From positions 310,001 through 374,000 of the forward strand of contig JAQRGA010000053.1 in NCBI GenBank assembly GCA_029237695.1: a stretch of DNA of 64,000 nucleotides, given 5' to 3'. Made by a program: the position numbers and the translations under genes. Source of the DNA: Conchocele bisecta. Its lineage: Eukaryota > Mollusca > Bivalvia > Lucinida > Thyasiridae. Positions 56,067-64,000 of this stretch are shown one piece after another. Under the pieces are notes generated by a model. That model had not been told where the DNA came from, did no database searches, and saw only the letters and a list, made by a program, of their open reading frames with translations. Numbering within the stretch: the first letter of the stretch is position 1; the number at the start of each line of letters is the position of its first letter.

Positions 56067-56632
56067 ACACGAAACCTGCCCAGATTTTACGGCCATATAA
56101 ACAATGCAAAAACAATATCTTTTTCGATAATATTAAATTTTATCAAAATTTAAGAATGAACCTTCTTTTTATTTCGTGAAATTTGGTCCTATATTGATTT
56201 TATTGCGAAAAACCAATTTCCCCATGTTAAATCCCCATAGACATATTCACACAGTGAAGATGTCTATAGGGATTTAACATGGGGACATTTTTCGAATTTC
56301 AGAAATAGTGGACCGATTTTCAAAATCTAACTTTTGTTTTCTGAGTGAGATCAATTCCCAGCAATCGATCCGGGTTTCAGAGTGAATTTCCAAAAAAAAA
56401 AAATAATTTGACTCCTCCCCCAGCTCCTGACCACCTCCTTTTCCCCCCATGTTAAATTCCCATAGACAAATAAAATTATCGTAATAAAATAAATACTTGA
56501 CCAAATTTCACGAAATAAAAAGAAGGCTCATTCTTAAATTTGGCTAAAATTTAATATTATAGAAACAAAAAATTGTTTTTGCATTCTTTATATAGCCATA
56601 CAATTTGGGCAGGTTTCGTGAAACAGACAGTA
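56067..56632. mobile_element. Long-arm foldback (CACGAAACCTGCCC)
   Basis: Second copy of 33737-34285: CACGAAACCTGCCCAGATTT ... GGGCAGGTTTCGTGAAACAG; arms GGCCATATAAACAATGC and AAGAAGGCTCATTC. Confidence 0.88.
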
Positions 56633-56639
56633 ACTCTAG

Positions 56640-57315
56640 AAATATGATTTGTTTTTCTGATGTGCATGCATACTGTAATACCCATGTGTTACAACATATT
56701 AAACATACATGTTTGATGAAAACAAATACTGTCACCATTAAATTTTGTTTGTCTACAGATGTAAATGATGTCCCAGACTATAGTTTTATTCTAGTATCTC
56801 AATTCTATTATTCGCTAGGAAATTATTTCAACAATGCGGGGCATGTGGTTCTAAATATAACTGCTGAGTTATTGAACATTTAGTGATTAATTTAATAGAT
56901 ATTTGCAAAAGTGTCGCAATATGCGATTAATTGAGACAAAATTCTCTGCTTTCATGGGTCGAGAAACTAGGGCAAACAATAAATTTGAATAATAAACATA
57001 GTGTACAGTAGGTGGACAGAAGTAATTTCCCGAAAGTTAAAATCCAATAGACTTGCATGTATTTCCATCTTTGCTCTCAAATATGTAGCTCAGTACATAC
57101 ATTACCAATTTGAATGAATTACAGCATGACTGGCTAAATTTCTGATGTAGAATTCCATATTAGTTCACATTTTATTTGTGATAATCTGATTCATTGTTCT
57201 TCTTTAACCCTTACAAGAGTGAACTACTTTTTGTCTGTTTGTTAGCGTGCCTTCCAAAGGAAGGGGTGCTTATGCTATACCCCCGGTGGCATCAGCGTCT
57301 ATGCATCTGTCCGGC
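56640..57315. other. No confirmed gene
   Basis: A 92-codon frame (56605-56883) starts inside the foldback and shows no domain. A CCTTCCAAAGGAAGG palindrome lies at 57250, before the element head ATACCCCCGGTGGCATCAG. Confidence 0.4.
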
Positions 57316-57319
57316 TTCA

Positions 57320-57540
57320 TGGGTGGTTGGTTGGGCGAAAGTGACAGTGTAAATTAATGGTAGGGGTTCCTCCTTATAGGAATCACAATTTGCCTGGTGT
57401 GGCCAATTTTCCTGGTATGTTTTTATCTTTGGCTCTTTTGTTGAATTGGGTTATTGCCTATTATAAAAGGGCTGAATATATTATTATTTTTTGTTGCAAA
57501 TATTCAGTTCTGATTTTGGGATTCCCCCCCCCCCCCCACC
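57320..57540 (+). mobile_element. SINE-A, internally deleted
   Basis: GGGTGGTTGGTTGGGCGAAA head jumps from ATTATAAAA to GGGCTGAATATA, losing the central domain; ends in a C-run. Confidence 0.82.
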
Positions 57541-57656
57541 ACCCACTACTTTCAGCCTGTCTATCACCCATACAGCCACCATACTTCTACCACATCATTA
57601 GATGATACTCGTTGCAAACTAGTAGATATCCCTGACCTGCTTGTGACACTGACTTA

Positions 57657-57884
57657 CAGTGAAACCTCTCTAAACCGGACTCCCTGGGAGGTCGCCAGGG
57701 TGTCCGTTTTAGAGATGGTCCACTGGTATAAATCAGGCATATGACCATTCTGAGACATACATGTATAATTATGTGTGCTTGGCATTCATGATCATGCATT
57801 GTTATCGGGGATAAACTAACCAGAAACCCAACAAAAAAAGATCAGAGATGTTGTATTGGTGTCCGGTTTAGAGAGTTTAGACTG
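57657..57884. mobile_element. pogo-like MITE
   Basis: CAGTGAAACCTCTCTAAACC ... GTCCGGTTTAGAGAGTTTAGACTG. Same double structure as 50999-51212: small hairpin first, then body and second right end. Confidence 0.8.
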
Positions 57885-58121
57885 TACGTGCTTAAATTAC
57901 TGATGAGTAACTTTCAATGTTATGTTTTCGTGTTTTGCTCTGTTTCAGCCTATTTACCACCCATACAACAACAATATTTCTACCACACATTATTGGATAA
58001 TACTCAGTGTAAAGTAACCACTGTATATCACTGACCTTCATATGACCATGACCTACTTTTTATGCCACACCACGATAGCGGAGGGGGCATTTAGTATAAC
58101 CCTTGTCAGTCCGTCCATCGA

Positions 58122-58575
58122 GCGTGGTTGGTCGGGGCGAACGCGACGGCGTAAATTAACGGTAGGGTTCCTACTTAAAGGAACCACGATTTGCCTGGTT
58201 TGGCCCTCAGGTACGTTTTTATCTTTGGCTCTTTTGTTACCTGGGAGTTGGATTGGGTTATTGCCCATTGTAAAAGTAGTAAGATTATTACTGATCCTAC
58301 TGCTTTTGGGAGGGGGCCAAGTGATTCTGGTGTGGCGAGGGCCTGGCATCAGATCAGGATTATTCTGATTTCAGGGCTGAATATATAGTTTTTTTATTGT
58401 AAATATTCAGTTCTGATTTTGGGATTTTCCCCCCATTTGTACATGTACTTGAATATGTACATGTACTTGTACAGGTAATATATGGGATTTAGTACTAAAC
58501 CCATTGACCCGGCCTTAAAGGACCTTAGCTGTTGATAGGCCGTTAAACCCCAACAAACAAACAAACAAACAAACA
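58122..58575 (+). mobile_element. SINE-A, full length
   Basis: CGTGGTTGGTCGGGGCGAAC; ATTAACGGTAGGGTTCC; core TGGTGTGGCGAGGGCCTGG; tail GGCCGTTAAACCCCAACAAA with six CAAA units. Confidence 0.92.
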
Positions 58576-58592
58576 GTCCGTCTATCACAAAG

Positions 58593-58830
58593 TTAACCCT
58601 TAGACCGCTACACACAACAATTGTCGTCGGCTGGTGCTTTTATATCTTGCCTTATTTCTCAATAAAAACATGGTTTGACAGCACTTCAGAATCATTTCCA
58701 ATTGTTCCAAAGCATGTTGTAAATGATTCTAAAGTGCTGTCAAAGCATGTTTTTGATGATATTTGTATATGATAATAATGGAAAAAAGAAAATAAACTGT
58801 AGACAAAAAACAAAATTGAGCTTGTTTAGC
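58593..58830. mobile_element. TTAA hairpin MITE (CCCTTAGACCGCTA), decayed right end
   Basis: TTAACCCTTAGACCGCTACA, TTGTCGTCGGCTGGT, TTTGACAGCACTTCAG; palindromic core partly lost (CATTTCCAATTG); right end unrecognisable. Confidence 0.78.
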
Positions 58831-58847
58831 ATTAGTTCTATAGCCAT

Positions 58848-59560
58848 TATACTTGCACACTATCATGAGCTAACCACTGAATCAAATGACATTCATTTGA
58901 CCTTGACCTACAATTGCAATATTTGCCTAGCTGTTTCCCTTGGTTAAAGTCTTTGTTCGAGCTTGTAAAATCAATACCATTAAGAATACACCCATCAAAC
59001 CACTGTGAATCAAATGACCTTCGTGTGTGTGACCTTGATAACTATTGCAATATTTACATAGTTATTTCATTGAGCTTGTATCATCGATACAGTTAGGCAT
59101 ACCACCATTATACTTGCACACTATCATGAGCCAGTGATGTTCACCGCAAACCACTCTGAAACAAATGATTTTCATGTGACCTTGACCTACAATTGCCACA
59201 TTTACAGTTATTTGCCTTGATTAAAGTTTTTGTTTCAGCTTATTATTTTCAATAATATTAGTCATACAGCCTTCAAAACTTGCACACTATCATGAACCAG
59301 TGATATTAACCGCAAACCACTGTGAATCAAATTAATTCAATGTGACCTTGACCTACAATTGACATTGATATTTCTCTTTGTGAAAGTATTTTGTTCGAGC
59401 TTGTATTTTCAATAATATTACGCATACAGCTACCATACTTGCACACTGTCATGAGTCAGTGATGTGCACCGCAAACCACTGTAAACAAATGACCTTCATG
59501 TAACCTTGACCTATAATTATCAATAATTACATTATTTCCCTTGGTTAAAGTTTTTGTCTT
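58848..59560. repeat. ~160-bp diverged tandem repeat
   Basis: TACTTGCACACTATCATGAG recurs at 58853, 59110, 59279 and 59438; units also share CCGCAAACCACTGTGAA, TGACCTTGACCTACAATTG and TTCGAGCTTGTA. TGACCTTGACC resembles a nuclear-receptor half-site, but as part of the repeat. Confidence 0.85.
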
Positions 59561-60080
59561 AGCTTGTATCTCATAAAACTTTGAAACCGTAATAGCTGGA
59601 GACTTGATACTTAGTGTGTATCTTCCTTGCATTGTGTAGTTAATTTGGATTTTTGATTCGACCCCAGGGTCAATGACTCGTTGATTATCTCCCCCTTTTG
59701 GACTTAAAATTTTTGCCTTCAAACTCTTAAGCTCTTAAAATTTTAAACTGCAATAGACGGTGGCTTGATACTTGGTACATAGTTCCTTATTTAAGGTGTG
59801 TAGATGCAAAAAGTGAATTTCAGTTTTTGATTCGACCCTGGTCATGGATTATTATCTCCCCCGTACAATTTCACAAGTGTTGCCTTGTAACTTGTCTAAA
59901 CATAATGCCTTGATACTTGATATGTAGCTTCTTTTATGTGTGTCAAACAAAGTAAATTTTATTTTTTTATTTGACACTGGGCCATGGATTATCACTCCCT
60001 TATGGACTTTTTTTGACAGTTTTCCTCATTTACTATCACAGTGGTAGGTGGGGCATTCATATTTTCTATGAATACATTTT
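59560..60080. repeat. Old tandem units with GATTCGACCCC
   Basis: Three diverged units with CTTGATACTTGGTA, GATTCGACCC and GGATTATCTCCC, ending CATTCATATTTTCTATG and ATTTTCTAGTTT. Confidence 0.7.
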
Positions 60081-60341
60081 CTAGTTTTATTTAGGTCAAT
60101 AAAAAAACCACCTCTGAATTAATTGGAACATTGCATTATTGAGACAATGTTAGAATATTTTTTTTTTCGAATACCGGTAGACCATAGGCAAATGTTGCAG
60201 ATCCTGACGAGGCGGCTCGTTATGAGCCGGCTCATCTGGATCTACAGTGTTTTTACAAGTTAGGTTGGTTGAAATGGTTATAAATCAATTCAACTCCAAC
60301 CATTTAATTGTCAATTAATTTTGTATTGTTTCTCTTTACAG

Positions 60342-60603
60342 ACTCCATATGGAGGCTGGTCTTCGAGCCCCGTCACTGTCGCTATGGTACGACGACAATG
60401 TTCCCGGGGACATTCTGACCCAGGACATCTACGTGCCAAGGTCGGGTCTGACCAAGCAGACGTACTACTGTGCACTGCAATGGAACAGCGGGGAAAATGG
60501 CGGGGGTTACTGCGGAATACAGGACCACGGTATGGGACGAAACTACATCTTCTCCCTGTGGGATCCGGTGGGCGTTACCGGCGTTATTCGGCCCGTGTAT
60601 ATG
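60342..60603 (+). CDS. Internal exon of a DUF3472-domain protein
   Basis: One exon of a larger gene. The 3' acceptor is a pyrimidine-rich run ending TCTTTACAG at 60341, and the donor is GTGAGT immediately after 60603. The frame is open throughout (the first Met codon, at 60349, is probably internal). It encodes a segment with WYDDNVPGD, then DIYVPRSG, then [10 protein letters not shown], then [11 protein letters not shown], then [11 protein letters not shown]. This order (Trp-Tyr/Asp acidic start, PGD, VP turn, GGY-GIQ, R-x-x-FS-WDP) is the signature I know from DUF3472 (uncharacterised, beta-sandwich-like, often extracellular). Biochemical function is unknown. The segment is GC-richer than its surroundings. 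Exon phase is 1 nt plus codons at the start. Neighbouring exons are mostly outside view; downstream sequence to the window end is repeats only. Coding status is strong; the family name is recognition from memory. Confidence 0.85.
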
Positions 60604-60632
60604 GTGAGTACATCACAACACGTAACATATGG

Positions 60633-60921
60633 CAGGGCTCCAGATAAGCTGCGTATTTGCGTAAATACCCAATTAAAATTGCAAAAACAAATAATTTAAA
60701 TCAGAAGTAGCGAGTATCAAAAAGCAATACAAAATTTGTCGTACCTTTATCATGCTGCAGAAAACAATAAACAGACCACAAATATAGCCTATTTGTCTTA
60801 TTTTACAAGAAAACAGGTCTTGGAGACAATTCTAATGAAATGCCAAGCATTTCGAAGAAAACTATTCAATAATTGCGTGTTGATGTGTAGATATTAGTGT
60901 GATTTTATTTTACCTAATTAA
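60633..60921. mobile_element. CTCCAGATAAGG MITE, 3'-truncated
   Basis: CAGGGCTCCAGATAAGCTGC, TGCTGCAGAAAACAATAAAC; breaks off where a GCAAAGTATACTT-family piece begins at 60922. It lies 30 bp downstream of the DUF3472 exon donor, so it is intronic. Confidence 0.85.
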
Positions 60922-61112
60922 CCACTGCATATATTTGATGATATGCAGAATTATTATACTGAATTTATTACATTATCACAGCCATGGCTGTGATAATGTA
61001 ATAAATTCAGTATAATAAAAATTAATAAATTTATCCTTAAATTGAAAATGTCTCCCTCAAAGTATACTTTGCTAGATAAGTATACTTTGCAATGTTGGTG
61101 AAATAGGCTACT
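60922..61112. mobile_element. GCAAAGTATACTT-family MITE, 5'-truncated
   Basis: Inner hairpin TTATCACAGCCATGG / CCATGGCTGTGATAA and the right outer end GGTGAAATAGGCTACTG. Confidence 0.85.
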
Positions 61113-61479
61113 GATCTTCACGATACTACCACACATGTACATTCATATCAACCATGGGAACTCGTCTCTTCAAGGTCACAGGCCCTGAAATAGTTTGTTT
61201 ACTGTACATTTATTTTGCTCCTTGCGATAACATACCGTCTATCTGATCTTCGCCATTCTTCACATGTACACTAATATCAACCACGCGAATAACTCTATTC
61301 AATGTGGGTTCATTCCCCTCCAGGTCAAGGTCGCCGGTATTTGATTGGTGGTTTGTTCTTGATAGCTCACCAGTCGTGGCATTTTGTTTAAAATTTCCTA
61401 GTTTCTGTCACGCTTGCTTTAGCAGACTGCGCGACTATAGTCACCACTTTTTCTGTTGTTGTCTGTGTCGTCGTCTGCA

Positions 61480-61955
61480 ATGTCAAAAAGTTTGTACAAG
61501 CTTCTTCATCATATTATAACTTTAATATTATTTTGACACATTGCTTCAATATTTGGACACTTGATACATGTAAACATTTGCAACACACTCATGCCACCAT
61601 TAACATGACCTTGACCTTTTTACCTTCACATTTTTGCGAAAACACTTAGCCATTTTTCGCGTCAAAAAATTTGTACAAGTGTCTTCATCATCGTATAACG
61701 TTAATATTACTTGATGTATTGCTTCAATATTTGGACACTTGATACATGTGAGCTTTGGAGCATACCATGTCGCCCATTCAACATGACCATGACCTTTTTG
61801 ACCTTCACATGGTTGTGGAAACACTTTTTTATGTCAAAAAGTTTATTCAAACATGACATTTTTCTTGTTTTAAGCATGCTCTGACGGTTTTTGTGATGCT
61901 TACTTTAGCACATGCCCATGATCATGTTGTGGTCAAAACTCTCGGCAGGAATTCT
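61480..61955. repeat. Dispersed AAGGTCA repeat, uninterrupted copy
   Basis: Two direct units (TTTGTACAAG, TTCATCAT, TTGCTTCAATATTTGGACAC, CATGACCTTGACC) then GTGATGCTTACTTTAGCACA and TCGGCAGGAATTCTTGTC. It includes the empty TTAA site at 61870 matching the MITE insertion at 28922. Confidence 0.82.
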
Positions 61956-62157
61956 TGTCTAAAAAGAACATGCAACATTTAAAAAAAAGTTTATGCCATT
62001 TATGGGAAATATATGTTATTTTCATAATGTTATTTTCATACCTCTGTAAACGTGTAGACTGTGTACATTTTTGGGAGTTTCCACTGTACATTTTGTAAAT
62101 ACGGTATATGAGCACTCGATGATAATATAATATTGGCCATGCTCGGTAATCATATAC

Positions 62158-62433
62158 AGTAGCCTTTTTTCATCAACATTGCAAAGTATTTATTTTTCCA
62201 GAAATGCATTATTTCATATAGAACTAACGACTGCATTTAGTTGATGATTAAAAAGTATGCAGAATTATTATACTGAATTTATTACATTATCACAGCCAAC
62301 CTTAAAGGCTGTGATAATGTAATAAATTCAGTATAATACAAATTAATAAATGTATCCTTAAATTGAAAATTTCTCCCTCAAAGTGTACTTAGCAAGATAA
62401 GTACACTTTGAAATTTTGGTAATATATGCTGCA
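62158..62433. mobile_element. GCAAAGTATACTT-family MITE, partly deleted
   Basis: CAGTAGCCTTTTTTCATCAA; inner hairpin ATTATCACAGCCAACC / GGCTGTGATAAT; right end GTTGGTGAAAT decayed to TTTTGGTAATATATGC. Confidence 0.78.
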
Positions 62434-62734
62434 GGTATCTACTTTGGAGACAAATTACAGTGAAACCTAGTAAAAGTTCACACACTGAAATTTTCTAGTT
62501 GTGGTCCAATGACCCCGGCCTTTAATGACCTTAACTGGTTGTCCAATGTAGAGAGGTTCTTACTACTTGACCACATTAGAAACCAACTGGTTGGTTGGTA
62601 GAAACATATATTTTGTAACTGGAGAAATGTGACTGTAATCCACAGGTATTCAGCGTGTCGCTTTCATCGGTATAATCAATATATACGGCTTCTAACTCGC
62701 GGATACGATCGAATCATACACCTAGTATATAATT

Positions 62735-64000
62735 ATATGCCACCGGGTTTCGAAGAAGGGTGGCATATATTTGGTGGTCCGTCCGTCCGTCCGTCCGTCC
62801 GTCCGTCCGTCGTCGTTCGAACCGTCCGTCCGTCCGCCGTCCGTCCGCCGTCCGTCCGTCCGTCCGTCCGTCCGTCCGTCCGTCCGTCCGTCCGTCCGTC
62901 CGCCGTCCGTCTTCGGTCGGTAGTAGTCCTCCGTCCGTGTCCTCCTCCGACCACGATATTGGCAGTACGTGACCTTCCAGTATGACTTGTTAAAGGTTGT
63001 TGTCATAACTATGCCTACCGTTTTTTTGTGCATTTTCGTTTATGTGACACTTTTTAAAGAACTGGGCACATGGTTCCATCGCGATGAGTCCGTCCGTCCG
63101 TCCGTCCGTCCGTCCGTCCGTCCGTCCGTCCGTCCGTCCGTCCGTCCGTCCGTCCGTCCGTCCGTCCGTCCGTCCGTCCGTCCTCCGTCCGTCCGTCCGT
63201 CCGACCGTCCGTCCGTCCGTCCGCCTCCGTCCGTCCGTCCGTCCGACCGTCCGACCGTCCGTCCGTCCGTCCTCCGTCCGTCCGTCCGTCCGTCCGTCCG
63301 TCCGTCCGTCCGTCCGTCACCGTCCGTCCTCCGTCGATCCGGGCACACGAATTGGCAGTTACGTGACTATGTCACATAGGGATGGACTTGTTAAAGGTTA
63401 GGGTTAGTAACATAACTAAAATAGAAAAAACTAACGAATAATTTATTTATGTGACACTTATTCCGTTTATGTGACACCTTTTTAAAGAACAAATGGTCAC
63501 ATAAGTATCCATTCGCGAGAACGTCCGTCCGTCCGTCCGTCGTCCGTCCGTCCGTCCGTCCGTCCGTCCGTCCGTCCGTCCGTCCGTCCGTCCGTCCGTC
63601 CGTCGTCCGTCCGTCCGTCCGTCCGTCCGTCCGTCCGTCCGTCCGTCCGTCCGTCCGTCCGTCCGTCCGTCCGTCCGTCCGTCCGTCCGTCCGTCCGTCC
63701 GTCCGTCCGTCCGTCCGTCCGTCGTCCGTCCGTCCGTCCGTCCGTCGGGCACACGAATTGGCAGTTACGTGACTATGTCACTAGGGATGGACTTGTTAAA
63801 GGTTAGGGTTAGTAACATAACTAATAGAAAAAACTAACGAATAATTTATTTATGTGACACTTATTCCGTTTATGTGACACCTTTTTAAAGAACAAATGGT
63901 CACATAAGTATCCATTCGCGAGAACGTCCGTCCGTCCGTCCGTCCGGGTCACGAATCCGCAGTACGTGACTCCGTCACATAGATGGACTTGTTAAACCGT
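62735..64000. repeat. Compound (TCCG)n array, at least 4 units, runs off the window
   Basis: Starts with a hairpin ATATGCCACCGGG / GAAGGGTGGCATAT. (TCCG)n blocks at 62780-62910, 63089-63340, 63520-63745 and 63926-63943 are separated by related spacers holding TTGGCAGT(T)ACGTGAC, GATGGACTTGTTAAAGG, TTTATGTGACACTT and TTTTTAAAGAAC. Spacers 63350-63520 and 63750-63925 are nearly identical and contain GGTTAGGGTTAG. The Arg/Pro/Ser and Asp/Gly/Arg/Thr frames here are repeat by-products. Confidence 0.93.

Noticed and set aside
63395..63410. Telomere-like GGTTAGGGTTAG
   Set aside because: Only about two units, inside a tandem spacer; not a telomere.
62629..63754. Long Arg/Pro/Ser and Asp/Gly/Arg/Thr open frames
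   Set aside because: Translation of (TCCG)n, which has no stop in any frame; not a gene.

Overview
The window looks like intergenic or intronic DNA from an animal, most likely a mollusc and perhaps a heterodont bivalve. Three things suggest this. It is AT-rich with very few open frames. It is crowded with tRNA-SINE-like retroposons that share a core and end in (CAAA)n or (ACTC)n tails. It also carries many foldback MITEs, among them a repeat reading like GATCAGGATCTGCACTG that I associate with bivalve genomes. The species call is inference from repeat style, not from a search. I saw no bacterial operon, rRNA, tRNA or CRISPR array.

Coding content is sparse. The best gene evidence is one exon at 60342-60603 (+) encoding part of a DUF3472-type domain, with good splice sites on both sides. 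A weaker exon candidate in a compatible phase lies at 51239-51328 (+). A frameshifted FLYWCH/MULE transposase remnant lies at 39541-40066 (-). A GC-rich, Asp-rich exon-like sequence occurs three times: in the two arms of a ~0.9-kb inverted duplication (42.86-43.77 kb and 48.81-49.76 kb) and, more diverged, in the loop at 44.88-45.10 kb. Two 20-nt micro-exon-like cassettes lie at 18.5-18.8 kb.

Layout. 0-9.4 kb: dispersed MITEs and old direct repeats. 9.4-14.5 kb: hairpin elements, including a hAT-like hairpin with an 8-bp target duplication. 14.5-16.3 kb: three abutting minisatellites that share a GCATACA core. 16.9-17.4 kb: ~142-bp tandem repeats. 19.4-23.1 kb: a 75-bp satellite with a homogenised core, an apparent 8-monomer higher-order unit and a SINE inserted in it. 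24.2-27.2 kb: TGACGTCA-bearing repeats and a 1-kb composite foldback made of ATCG-type repeats. 28-34.8 kb: nested TE insertions. 36.3-38.2 kb: a ~168-bp satellite. 39.5-51 kb: the MULE remnant and the inverted duplication. 51-61 kb: the gene-bearing part with intronic SINEs and MITEs and a 31-bp minisatellite. 62.7-64 kb: a (TCCG)n compound array that runs off the window.

The mobile elements tell the clearest story. There are at least ten foldback families, several with exact target duplications (5-bp, 8-bp, TTAA or TA). Two insertions have a matching empty site elsewhere in the window. The families repeatedly show the same design: diverged arms around a much better-conserved 20-50-bp palindromic core.
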